Assembly: GCA_045837725.1 (NCBI GenBank)
Contig: JBEWZL010000077.1
Span: 434,001 to 498,000, forward strand
Length of the DNA stretch: 64,000 bases
Direction of reading: 5' to 3'
Source of the DNA: Vermamoeba vermiformis
Taxonomy: Eukaryota > Tubulinea > Echinamoebida
Shown: piece by piece, positions 40,601 to 53,200 of the stretch
How positions within the stretch are numbered: the stretch's first letter is position 1
How the letters are laid out: each line of letters begins with the position of its first letter
Position numbers and translations under genes: made by a program
Notes under the pieces: model-generated
What the model saw: only the letters and a program-made list of their open reading frames with translations
Databases searched by the model: none
Told to the model about the DNA's origin: nothing

Positions 40601-40870
40601 GATTTTTATGATTGTATTATAGCAAACTTTATCTGTTCCTTTAATGAACTATTTTGTCAAAAAGCTAGCACGAGTACTGTAGTCTCGAGAACTAATTTAA
40701 CAGGGCAAATTCGAAGAAAACCGATTACATTTAAAATCGCTCAACAGCACGTCATGTGCCACTACCCTGCTAGTTAATCTTCAATATAAATAATTTTTTT
40801 AGTATCAATTACGATTTTAAAGCTTGAAGACATGCTGTTTGCCTTGTGTTGGTGTCAGCAAACCTTAACT

Positions 40871-42531
40871 TTATTGCAACAGTGCCAACAGGAAGGCAAG
40901 TACAATTACCAAAAAGGTGTTGTAAGTAACAGAAGTAGCTCTGCTAATTACAAAGTCAAATCCTGAAGGGCAGTCGTATCCAAGGGCCGGATCCATCAGC
41001 ATGTAAAATGTACCAGAGGTGGTAGGGTCTTCGGTGCTTTCACCTCCCGTCATTATAAATCGATTGTTGCTTGTGATGCGAGCAGAAAACAATCCACTAA
41101 ATAGAAGATATTAATTTAAAAGGCATTTTAAAAACAATTCGAAATGAAGATCCGCTTACATTTTGAAGTTAGAGTCGGTTATGGTACTCCAATTGCCAGT
41201 GACCATATCCAAAACATTAATCTCAGTTGATCCCTCTATAAGGTAAACATTAGCTTTAGATAATTACATGCGGATCTACTTGCTTGTTACGAAGAAGATT
41301 TTGTTGCCGGAAGCACCTCCGATAGTTCCTTTTTGTCCAGCTGGGCGAGTGGCAAGTACTGTCTCAAAATTTGAATCGAGTTCAAATAATACTACGGAGG
41401 AGCTAGCAACGAGGACGAATGAAGTCTCATTAAGCATGAAGACATCGGTTATAGATGGCGTATTTGGCGAGATCGTTGACCATGGGCTCAATAAAGCTGA
41501 AAAATAATCAGTTAAAATTAATTGTAATAAAAGAATTCTTTAATTACCCTGCGAGTTGTAAATATAAAAATTGGCGCCATCCCAAAAATAAGCGTTGGAG
41601 CTTGAGCTGCCGATAAATGACAGCGTTTTTGCTGTTGGTGCTCCGTTAGATTTATAAGTAAACGTATCTGTTTCCCATTCGTAGACATCTTGCGAGTAAT
41701 CTGAAGCAGAGCGTTAATTGGATCGGATCCAGCCGGATTTACAATCAAATTGCTAACCGTTTTGTAAGTAGCCGCCTTGTTGTTGTTGCGCTCCTCCGAC
41801 AAACAAAGAAAGCTCACCAACAGTTCCTACTGAGATATCCATTCTAAAAAAGCAATGAGAAACGGGATCTGGTTAATGCGTTGAGCAATGTTTTTTTACC
41901 TTGGCACGCCTAAATAAGTACTAGCTTTTAATGTTTCTCCGGTCTTTAAATTGATGAATGAAACATATTGGCTTGGAGAGAATCCGCTTGGGCTTCGTCC
42001 TCCAGCAATAACGAGAGTTCCTAATGTCAAAAAAAGGCTTCATTATTATTGCACTTTGAATTCAATTCATTAAAATCAGAAATTAATCGATTAAATTGTT
42101 ATTTTAGTTTATAACTTTTACCGTTATGAGCAGTAACGCCATGATCTACCAAAAAGACGTTGGCGTTGTTTAGCGTCGATACAGCGTTGCTTGAAAAATC
42201 CAAAGCCGTCACCGGATTCTGGTAGTCAACGCCAGATGCATCTCCTCCTACAACGTAAACAGTTGATTCGTAAGATACTAAAACCATGCCAGTGAATGAC
42301 GAAGAAAGTTGGTAATAGCCACCAGAAGGCGAAAAAGTTTTGTTGAAGAAAGATCTGCAGAGAATTGCATTCGCGTTCTGAAATTTCTTCATCTCAACTT
42401 TGAGTGTTCGTTGTTGAGCACCTGGAGAAAATTTTAGTATATAAATTACATGATTAACAAGAAATAAGCGACGTACTAACGACCGCTAGGATGCATAAAG
42501 CAGCCAACAAAAAAAACGTTCTGGAAGCCAT
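40871..42531 (-). CDS. Kelch-like surface protein with C-terminal hydrophobic anchor
   Basis: The ATG at 42529-42531 opens a signal peptide (MASRTFFLLAALCILAVV). Exons carry kelch-like blades: STVYVVGGDASGVDYQNPV, TLVIAGGRSPSGFSP, ELSLFVGGAQQQQGG, RFIMTGGESTEDP. The C-terminus has CPSGFDF then a hydrophobic end (TFLVIVLAFLLALLQ), which fits a GPI signal or a short anchor. It is a more divergent relative of the kelch gene at 24000, with weaker Gly-Gly doublets. Convergent with RasGAP receptor B. Function unknown; probably extracellular binding. Confidence 0.7.
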
Positions 42532-42861
42532 TGTCTTCAGTTTGATGAATTATAGCTGAATGGCAACACGAACTTTTTGGCTTTACTCAACCGCCGTAAA
42601 ATTTGACACCCAAAAGTTGTGTTCTCGCTAAACGCTGTAAGTTAGATCTCCGAAAAAGGCAAAGATAAAAATGGGCTGGCATAAAGATCCGCTTACTCCC
42701 GCACCGTTAAAAACTACAGCCTTGACGTCATAGATATTATAAACCTAATGACGAGTGTATCATCTATCCAAATGAGCCGGAGATCCGGATGCAACAACAA
42801 GCAACATTATGAGCGAAATGGACAAGAAAGATGTTTTTATAAAGTAAAGTAATAGTTAAAT
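42532..42861. promoter_or_regulatory. Upstream region of the kelch-like gene with a CRE-type palindrome
   Basis: 330 bp between two minus-strand genes. It holds a perfect TGACGTCA (42723-42730), the classical bZIP/CREB site, about 190 bp upstream of the kelch-like ATG, and a GAGATCCGGATGC motif at 42780-42792. No coding potential seen. Confidence 0.4.
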
Positions 42862-45800
42862 CTATTTAGCATAAGACTTCTGGCACTTCTTAAGATTCTT
42901 CACTAACATAGCGAATGACGGTCGTTTGTTGGGGTTATGTTTGGTGCACAAACGGATCAGATCCACAAACGCGGGGAATTCACGCTCTAACTCAGGAGGC
43001 ACTGGAGGAGCATTACCTTCCTATAATCGAAAAATAAATCAATAAAGTTAAACTGTTCCAGCAGCAAAATCAGGAAATGAAATTTGACACTTTGACACTT
43101 AACGGATTCGGATCGATTGACAAGTAAATCGTATTGAGTTAAATATAGAAGTGATTGACAATGCGTTCTATATGAATTTCAAAGCTTACCTTGACGTCAT
43201 CAAGCGATCGATCAGGCAATCTGTTCATCAACAACTCCCACAGAATGATACCAAAGCTGAACACGTCAGCCTTCGCAGTGTAATTACGTGAAGTCAATAC
43301 TTCAGGAGCCATCCAGTTGTATGTTCCCGTAGCGATCGTCATGTTTGTTTCGGCAGTACGACTTTCACCGAAATCAGCAACTTTCACTGAAAGATTGTCG
43401 TCGACCTACAGCGGATCCGATTAGTCAGATCTAATTTTTTCACAGAACGGCAGTTTTGACGTACCAACAAGTTCAAGCTCTTGAGATCACGATGAATTCT
43501 GTTGTTGCTGTGCAAGAAACTCATACCACGAGCAGCTTCAATGGCCATTTGAATCTTTTGGCCCATTGACAACCACTTACGACCGTCCTTGCCCTTTGAA
43601 AGGTGGTTAGTACTCGACAGTTGCCATATTTGGTAATCGTACTTGTTTGCCCAAAAAGCCGTCCAAACTGCCGCCAGAAGCGAATTCAGTTAACAAGAAA
43701 GCATTGCCAGGCTCAGAAGCACCTCCGATAAACATCAACAAGTTCTCGTGGTGAAGCAATCTGTACACGTGTAATTCCGCCAAGAAGTCACGTGGAGGTG
43801 GATCTCGTTTACCCAAATCCCAATTCTTGCACGCCACTAAAAAGGTAAGTTAGATCTTAGTTGATCTGATCCACACTTTGCGTGAGATCTACATACCTTT
43901 AGCGCCATGCACACCGGCTAAAAATACAGAGGCACTAGCACCACCGCCGAGACGATTAACAATTTCAACGGCCTCTCGCGGCACGTGCCAGTAATCGTCT
44001 ACGGCACCTTGGAGAAGTTGCGTGGCTGAAGCAGATACTCGCAATGGGAGTACGAATGATTCGATCAAATCGCTTTCCTCGACTAAAAATTAAGTAGCAT
44101 TAGGCACTGTCAAGGAATGGACGAAATTTCGTGGACTTACTTTTGAATGTAAGAGTCAAAAGTTTTCGCAGATCAAGTGGTTTGTACAACACGACGGTGA
44201 CCTTGATGACAGTGTTCTTAGGATCAACTTGACCCTCGGCAGGACTAACAGCCATAAAATATGAACGATTGAAGTCTACGGAGTTAGGCACAGTGCAGGT
44301 AACTTTTCCTTTCCAAGAGTTCGTGACTTGGACCGAGAAAATAACAGGCTTGTTCAATTCGACGTTTTTCTGAATTAATTGGTACGATGATATCTAGAAA
44401 AATATTTAAATTAGTTTAGTAAATCAAGGTAAAATGTTTTTGAGATCCGGATGTACCTTGATAGATGCGGACTTTAACTTCTTCTTAGTCTTTGAATTCT
44501 CTGCGTAATAAGTCTTATGTACTTTCTTTTGAATTTTTTCGGTTTCTTCAGGGGTCATATTTAACATGGTGTCCAACAAAACCTTCGTTTCATCAGCGTT
44601 GTACTCGGACTTGCAACCCCTACACATCGAATACATTAATCAATCTATACTATCCATATCGATATTTATGTATTAGATACGTACTTGAGCAAGTATTGAG
44701 TAAGTTGTTCTTCACCTGAAAATAAGTAATGGTTAGATCTGGTTGAAAAAGTTTGGATCAAGCATTGGTGACTTACCGAGTCTTTGACTGGGACGCAATG
44801 GCGGGAAGACTTTAACGTTCTTATTGTTATTATCAAGGTCGTTGAGCAAGGCAACGGACAAGTAACGTTCGCTTTTTTCTTCGTCTTCAGTCTGAAAGTA
44901 GATGTAGTTAGTGGATGCGGAGCTCAATTGAAGCGGAATAATTTTGTTTAGCTTACCTGAGACAAAGACACAGCGTTATCGTTCTTGAAAGGATATTTAC
45001 ACCAGTTGCTATTCACACGAATAAAGTCGTCAATGTCCGCGTATCTTTTGTCTTCGAAGGCAAGTTCAGTGCCACCCACACGCTTTACATACATTAGAAA
45101 CCATATGAAAATTACTATATGGCTACGCACCTCCAAGCGGTAGTTCATGATACCCTCGGGCAAGACTACAGACAAAGTGTAACAGCCAGGCAAGCTGCTG
45201 AAGCGCACGAGGAACGTGCCAACAGGCTCGTCAGACACGAAGTACTTTGTTTCTTCGACATCAAAATCACCGAAGAAGAATCTAAGGTACATATGTATGA
45301 GTCTTAAGCACGCCATTGTAGTGAAGTGTATATGCACTTACGGCTTGCGTGCCATCTTGTCTCGGCAAGGTGTGATGAAGAACTGTGAGTAGTGCTGCAC
45401 GACGTGAGTAATGGACGGGAACAACTTCAATGTCTCGCCACCATCTCCTCCTTCACGCATACCGAACCTATTTAATAATAAGGTTAATTTTGTGGTGCCA
45501 ATTTACCTTTGCGGACGTACCCTCCAGGATGAGTTTCGACTTTCAGTGAACCGACCATTTCTCCAGTCTTGTAGTTAATGGCAAATGAACCAGGATCTGA
45601 CTTGCTGAAACGAACCAAAAATGTTCCGTGCTGCTCCGGTTCGAGCAACTTTTGAGCTTCAGCGTTGGTCAAGAAACCGTGGAACCATTCTTGTGTCATC
45701 ACACTGCGCACCTTGTCGAGCGATTGTGACAAAGGACCGAAGCCCTTGAGGAATTCAGCCCATTTGTACACGGTCACGAAGCCAGTGTCCGAGTTATCTA

Positions 45801-47950
45801 CGTAGTTGAAGTCAGCTCCGTGCACATACTTCATCGTTAAAAGTCATTAAAAGTCCATACCTAACACGCTCTTGAGACTCTGTTTCATGGTTTCGTCGAG
45901 CACACCAACGGTGGTTTCATAAACGTTCAAGAAAGAGGTCCAAGGCACGACGAATCGCTACAAAGATCATATCAGTAAGAGCTACGTATGATTGAATTTA
46001 AGGTCGTTTTTCTTACGTCAATGCCGAATCTTTCACGCCACAGGGCCTGGCCTTGTGAATCGTGTACGAGTTGAACTGTAAGTGAAGCAAAAGCCTCGCG
46101 GTTCTTGCCATCATTCTTCAATATTCCGCGGTAAAGCTCGTCAATGTAATCGCAGAACAAGTTCAATTCGTATTGCATTGAGTGTGTCAACTTGTCCAAA
46201 CCACCACTCAAACGAGAGCTCTTGAAATATCTTCCCAATCTGTTCGTCACTTGGGCTTGAATTAACAAGTCCAACAATGCCGTGCAGTACGAGAAAAATC
46301 TGTCCAAATGGTACGTGAACAACACTTGATGCGGTGTTTGCTTGTCAATTGTTTCTTTGATAGCGTTTAGCTTCTTTTCGATCAACCTCAAGTTCCATTC
46401 AAATTCAAAGTAATCGCAGTCAATCTTGTCGTTATGTAAGCTGAGAAACTCGAAGATCTTTCGCACTCTGTCAATGTTCATTTGAAGTGTTTCAATCTTT
46501 TCCGTGTTAACGCGCGTGAGCCATCGAGGAAGAGTTCTTGTCCGAGAGTCGCTGTTGCGTGCTGAAGTCACCTACAAGCATCAAAGTGTTAGATCCGCAC
46601 ACGATAGTTTGGACAATTGGGAGCGAGTTATAGAAGACACTTACGCCAAATAAATCTCTGTAGTTTTCAGCCAAAAGCAAGCACAAATCAACGGCCAACT
46701 TTTCGTTTCGCTTGAAATCGTGGATACCCTTGCGGAGAATCAAAACAGGACCTACACTCGTGACAATTAGACCTCAATTGTATAGTTATTAGTAGCACCA
46801 ACAAGTACGTACCGAAGACGTAGGCGAACTCGTACTTATTCTCGGCAACGGAAGTACTCGACAAGACGTAGTAAAACAAATCACAGAGTTCAGCAAGTGT
46901 GTCTCTGTGAACGTCCGGCAAGTAAGCCAAGACTTGGCGCAAGAAGCTCATTTGATCTTCACGCGAGTCAAAGATATTTTCTGCGTAATAAAGAATTATA
47001 ATTAGCCTCAAAATTGATTCAAAATTATGACGTAAATAGTATTTGAATCACAAGTTACGAATGCTATTAGTGAAACAATATTATATTGTTGTACTTACGA
47101 GTAGCACCGAGGAATGGGTCGCATAATTCGAAGGTCAAAAGAGGCACGGGCAATTTGTGTAAAAACGTTCGCAGAACACTCACGAGCGTTGAAAGCTTGT
47201 AATCTTTGAAATTGACATCTTTGCCTTTGACTGTTGTATAAAAGAAATGTTAGTGTCGTCTATACTAAAATAGTTATTTTAAGAATTTCTAGTATTTAAT
47301 TGTTTGGCGGTTGCGTAAAAAAGGTGCATCCAAAAATATCGGCGGCCGATGTTCCGAGTTTCAATTAAAAAAATAAAATAATTCAAAGAGATTTGAAATG
47401 AGGATAAATACATTCGATGCAGAAATAGCATAAAATCAAATGGAAAAATTCAAGATCAAATCTATTCAAAATGCTTATTAAATTCGTTTGTTTTTATACT
47501 GATAATTCAAATGGACTGGTGCTATTATTTAAAAGCATTGAGAATTAATCAGCGAAATTGATAGCGAAAATCAGAAATTTAATTGGAACGTAAAAACAAT
47601 TAATTTAACTATCAAATAGTATTTTGCACCTAATAAATGGCATTTTGGTCTTATTTACTCGAGTAATTCTTACCTTTTAAATGATCCTTTAATTTTTGAA
47701 CTTCAATCCGACTGAGTGAATTTCCAGTGTTCCACAAAGAAGGCGTATTTTTGGCTATTAGGCAGTAAAATTAGTATTTTGCAATAAATTATTATTATTG
47801 GCACGAGGAATAAGCTAGTATACCTTCTTTTAAGAACTTGCAGATCTCTGAAAGCCAATCTGGAACTTGCTTAACACCCAAATCTGAGCTACGCTCGGCT
47901 AAAATTTGCTGTAAACTAGAGCCAAATATATGACGATTTGTAGCAGCCAT
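42862..47950 (-). CDS. RhoGAP-like / SH2 / SH2 / beta-sandwich / TKL kinase fusion protein
   Basis: The ATG at 47948-47950 opens MAATNRHIFGSSLQQILAER. Residues of about 25-190 align with RhoGAP (VPDWLSEICKFLK, LRTFLHKLPVPLLTFELC, ENKYEFAYVFGPVLIL), but the place of the catalytic GxFR arginine reads LWNTGNSLSR, so GAP activity is doubtful. A long helical region (about 46000-46570) and a Cbl/STAT-like linker lead to two SH2 domains, each with an intact phosphotyrosine arginine (GTFLVRFSKSDPGSF near 45600; GTFLVRFSSLPGCYTL near 45200). An Ig-like beta-sandwich (about 44100-44360) precedes a full kinase domain: GGGASASVF, VACKNW, HRDLKSLNLLV, VADFGES, WMAPEVL. The stop is at 42862. It probably couples phosphotyrosine signals to serine/threonine phosphorylation. 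Confidence 0.8.
47230..47673 (-). other. Unusually long AT-rich intron (444 bp)
   Basis: The intron lies between RhoGAP exons of the fusion kinase, with donor GTAAGAATT and acceptor TACAACAG on the minus strand. Most introns in this window are 50-100 bp. I saw no clear C/D or H/ACA box pair, open frame or transposon signature in it. Confidence 0.5.
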
Positions 47951-48220
47951 ATTGAATTGTGAGAGATAAAAATAAATTTTCAACGTCCTGTTACCAAAAG
48001 CAACAAAAAATCTCGTCAGCAATCTCCGACAAACGCAGTATTTCCACTGAATCAATTAACACAAGAGATACAAGTACCTTATGTAAATATGCGTCTATTA
48101 ATCAAAAACATGGACGGGATCGGGTAAATTTTTGTTCAGACATCTTTTATCAAGTTACGAATAGTTACAAATGTACAAGTTAGCATAGAGATTGCTCCAA
48201 TTATTATAAGGATAAAATCC

Positions 48221-50010
48221 TTAATTAATATGAAATATTTCTTCGTGGTCCTTGCATTTTCTTTTCGAATCTGATCCAGAATTACTTTGAAGTGGAGCAA
48301 CGGCGGAACCTATTAAAGTAAGTCAAATATACCCATGTTAAATTATTCTATCGTTACTTACAATTAACATTAAGGCGATACCGAAAGTCGATCCGATAAA
48401 CGCAATTGCGATCGTAAACGAAGGAACGCCAATTGCAAGTATCTCTGTGCCTATAACTAGCCCAATACGCGCCATATTCCTCTTAAGATTCAGGCCTGAG
48501 CAGTACTTTTCGTTTTCTAACGAGGCGTAGTCTTTGCCGATGTGCTCATCTGCTGTTTTCACCAGTGGCGTTTCTTCATCGTTTACGCTTAGTACTTTAG
48601 GCGCACTCAAACTACGCTGAATAATAATACTCTCTATTCTTCTCGTCACGGACCACAAGGACAACGGATAGCTGAACAACGCGCCAAAAGTGAATCCGAG
48701 CACCAACGCCTTTTTGATTACAGTGAGTACCATAGATTGTTGCACAGTATCATCTAAGTTCATTAATATGACTAAAGACGGCAGTTAGATACGAAGAAAG
48801 CGAGTGTAATGGCGCGTACTTCCGTCGAGGTTTATACCAAAAGACAAATAGCCAACGGATCCAAAAGTGATCAAAAGCATCGCCGAGATCCATGTGCCAG
48901 CTGAGAAGATAATAGGGACTATAACAAAGGTAAGGTTAGAGATCTGTAGCGTCCGAACATTAGATCGGATCTAGACTGCTTACAGCGTTGGTTGTCATGA
49001 GCGGCCTCTTCCATAGGCATAACTACTGCTACTAAGTCGTAACAATAAACAGCGAGAGAAACAGTTTCGACCCAGCCAAAGTCTTCTGTATCAAAAAATC
49101 GGATCGTGAATGCATCATCAGGCAATCCAAGTCTATAATCCATGGCTAAATGCGATAGTTTAACAATATATATTATATGTAAGTATTTCAGATTAATTTC
49201 TTACCGAAATAAAGGATAATAATAAAGCCGGTACAAAAAATCGCTAGTGCGATCAGGTTAATCGGAGTCAACTTCTTGATATTCCTTATCAACGCCAGCC
49301 ATATGAATATCGGCACGGTAATCAATGCCCAAACGAGTTTCTGCTGGAGCTCAGTGAATCCCAAAGGCCAGCCCGTCAACATTGTCATGTTGTTGACCAC
49401 AAAAATAACGACTGATGTCGCGTAAGCGGCCTATAAAGTTTAGTCGCCATATCCAACAGTTTGGAAACTTACTTGCGACAGTATTAGCAAGACGTCGATT
49501 GCACTGCTTCCGATCTTGCCATACAACGTTCGGCCCTGATGAAATAGCAATTAGACATCAGATTGATCGCTCAATATTACGAAAAGAAACTGTCGTAATT
49601 ATATAGAGGATAATTAAAGGTTTGCAACTCTTTCTTCGGTTATTCCTCCAGAGAACTTACCAAATCTGAAAAAGTATCTATGCTATGATTCCTCGCTTGT
49701 AGTTCGTGTTTGCAATCCACCACTAAAAGCATTGAATGTAAAGATAATATGCAGACCGTCAAAAAGATGCAGATCGCCAACTGTAAAGTCGATTAATAAA
49801 ATTAAAATTAATTTTAAATCTTACTATTAATCCTGCTTGCTCGAATGCATAAGGCACTGCTAATATACCGACGCCAATATAAGCTTTACATGTAGTAATC
49901 AGATTAGCTACCGTTCTAAATCGTAGATCCATTAATACCTCATACGTAAGTACTAAATCGGATTAAAATTCTTACCCGGTCCTATGTACAGCCTTGATTG
50001 TCTTAGCCAT
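48221..50010 (-). CDS. Amino acid transporter of the AAAP/SLC36-AVT type
   Basis: Multi-pass membrane permease. The ATG at 50008-50010 gives MAKTIKAVHRTGTVANLITT, then the family signature around TM1, CKAYIGVGILAVPYAFEQAG, reached after the first splice. Further helices include AICIFLTVCILSLHSMLLVV, WALITVPIFIWLALIRNIK, VETVSLAVYCYDLVAVVMPM (with the conserved acidic pair of TM6) and VLGFTFGALFSYPLSLW. About eleven helices are expected. The last exon (about 48221-48309) ends FHIN. The substrate is most likely neutral amino acids with proton symport, at the vacuolar or plasma membrane; the sequence does not decide which. Divergent from the giant gene at 50234. Confidence 0.8.
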
Positions 50011-50233
50011 CGTTCATTCAGTATGACAAACAACTTTCCGGGTGCATTGGAACTTGTTGTGCACAATAATCAAATCAAGAGTTTTACTTCAACCTTTCGT
50101 GCCTTCCCGAAGAAAATAAAAATTTTTGACGCGACTTAAAACCACATAAGGTAAGTATTACTTAAATATTGTTTGTAAACATTAATGAGATTAATCATTC
50201 CGAGAAGAGCGTGCGAAGGTAGATCCTGATCTG
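50011..50233. promoter_or_regulatory. Divergent promoter, transporter and EPG5-like gene
   Basis: 223 bp between the two start codons. AT-rich, with no clear TATA on either strand. It holds AGATCCTGATCTG just before the ATG at 50234. Confidence 0.4.
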
Positions 50234-53200
50234 ATGCACGCGATCCAGACACAGCCGTTGGCGACTGTTAATCCGCTAGCAACTAGTATTTTAGCTCCAG
50301 GTATGCTAATTTCAGCAATTCAAGTTGAACAAATGCCAAATCTGAGTCAAATTTTCGTTTTTCCTATATTTTCAATTATAATTAATTATCAAATCTATTT
50401 TTAGCGGTCCAGCCAGCGCCTATATATCAAGCATTGGTACCTCTCCCAGCACCTATTTTTTCGGCATTTGTTTCGACGTCAAGTGACTCAGATGTGCCCA
50501 AAGAAGAAAAACAAGCACAGAAGCCTTCAGAAAATTTGATAGAATTTTTAGATGATAACCCGCAGCAAGTTATCTCGAGCAGCGCTGTTGCGCAGGTAAT
50601 TAATCCATTTTAACAATAGTTTTGTAAATTTAATTAAGCGAACTCGCTTGAATTATTGATAATGCGCAAGACAAGAATTAAAATTAATACAACATGATTA
50701 TAGGACCATTTATTGGGCCAATCTTCGGTTCCTATTGGTCAAACAATCGCAGATCTGACACGTAGTGGTTCAATACATCATATCGCTGCTGTATCGAAAC
50801 AAAAAATGGAGGCAGAAATTCAAGCAGTATTAAATACATTATGGACATTTCAAACGACGCAAGAACAAGCACGAGCTGTTTGCGGATGCGCTAACGAAGT
50901 TAGTTATTCCTACAGCTATCAGACTGCTTCATTGAACGAAGCAAATCTAAAAAATCTACGCCAATTAATCAAAAATCTTTATAACCTCAATGTTAGGTAC
51001 GTACTTATAAAATCAATTGAAAATGCTCGATCCATTTTAATTTTTTTATTTTTTCAGAGGCATGTGGCTCAGTTTATTCGAACAAACAGTCGCAGAAATT
51101 GGTTTAGAAGTTAATATATTGAATAACGTAGAGACATTAGAGACAGCAATTGACGAGTTGAAATCATTGTTTGTTTTACTCGTGGATCTGTTGCGACCTA
51201 CGACGATTAAGCCGCTCAGCACACACGCCGCAGGAGTCGTGCGAGGCTTGACTATGATAGTGGGCCTCAAGCTCTTAGATGTCATGCACTCGCCACAAGC
51301 CAACGCTGTTATAGGACAGGGCAGTGCCTTGCCGAACACGCTGTTTGACTTGGGTGATATTTTGCAATCAAACTCCACGAGCAATACTCGCAACGAGTTC
51401 ACTTTGCGCCAACAAATCATGTCCATGATCATCGATAAATTGCTGGAAAATGATGCCAGTTATTGGGCCAAGGCTCTCGTGCACGTAAGTCAAAAGTGAT
51501 ACACTAATTTTTTTGTTATTTTTTACCGTTATTGTATGATTTAATTCTAATTATTTTATTTAGCCCACTGTGAGTGATATTCGCAGCGATTGGCTGCTGA
51601 GAGTTCTAGCGCCAAACAGCAACGCTAAAGAAATCGAAATCACTTCTTTATTGGCTCAAGTCAGTTGGGATCTGTTGCCTCAATTGACTTTGGACCAAGC
51701 CAAGCAATCCATATTATTGCCTATTCAAAACTTTATGGAGACAGCTGTGGCCAAGAACTATTTGTCACTGTTGACTTTCTTGTCGAAAATTCTTCTGGTA
51801 CGTTATAGATATATCAAGCACTATTGCAAAAAATAATATGATAACCCATTTAATTTTTTGCCTTAGTTAACTAGCCATTATTTCCCTGTCCTTACCGTTA
51901 ATTGCGTTGCAATTCTATTGCGCAGCCCTTGGCCAGCCAAAATGTAAGTCCAAAATCGAAATTAGTACTTTAGGTAGTGATTAATAATATAATATATTTA
52001 GGGCTTGCCAGCCAGTTTTACAATTGATGAACTGGAGCGGACTCAATGCCGACGAAACGATCACGTTGTTCGGTGAATTATATCACTTCTTCCAAATTCA
52101 AATGAAGCCTATAGAATTCGTGCAATCACCGTGGCAAACAAAAGTCTCGAACCGTGATTGGTTCGTGAACTATTTGCTGACCAATCATGCGATCGTTGCT
52201 GCTGTTTATCAAATCGATACTATCCTCGGACAAAAAGTAACTCCTATTGGGTTCCCAATATTGAACACCTTCACAAAGCTAGCATTACATTATAGAAAAC
52301 TGAGGTATGATAACAATCAATGAATATTCAAATTGATACAAAAATTAACGGTTTTTGTAGATCCACTCAAGCAGTGACTTTTGACCTCGAAAAATTAATT
52401 GTCAGCGAGTTGTTTTACATCGCATTTGTGCATCGTATTCAACAAGGCCAAGGAGTACAAGTCTATACTCAGCTCAAGAACGAGGCATTCCAAGCAGTAC
52501 GTACAGGTCATTCGAAAGTTAACGTGTATAACATTCTTTTCAGATGGTCAAACTTGTGAACAGCGAGCCACAATATCTATCACACATTATGACTGAACTA
52601 GGGTCCACTTTGGCAGTTGTTAATCCTGATATTTTGAAGCTGTTGGACTCGTGTCAATACGCTTTAGACAAATGGATCGTTGATGACGCGAGCATTCACA
52701 TCATCTCGTACTTCTTGAACAGAAAGTAAGTGAAGTGGAACGCATGATATTATGATTTCATTACTAAGATATCTTGTATGTGCAGATCCATGCAACCAGC
52801 ACAAGGAGTTGACACTATCGATTACAGTTTGACAGTTTATTTATGCACAGATAACAAGGGTAAGTTAATATAGGTGATGTAATGTGTTAAATATACTAAT
52901 GTGCCACCGTAGTTCAATTCTCACAGGTCATTAGTGAGTTGGCCGCGAACATCGCTACGCGCATCATTTCGTCCGTTAATTGGATGAATTGCATGCCTGC
53001 TGTTCGTGCCAAGGTTATTTTGAGCGTAGTTGCAGGCAAGCACGTAATTGCAACCAATTGGCTCATTCAAACGATCAAGAAACTCGTCGAGAAAAGTGTC
53101 ATTTCAGCTTCTGCCCTCGACCCTCAAACTACCTTCAAGTTCTTGAATTTGCCTGAAACCAAGGTTGTTTCGCTTTTAGTCGACGAGTTTTCAATCATCA

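Noticed and set aside
43764-43773. Another CACGTG palindrome (TACACGTGTA) in the kinase gene
   Set aside because: It lies in coding sequence and differs from the intronic 12-mer; expected by chance at this length.
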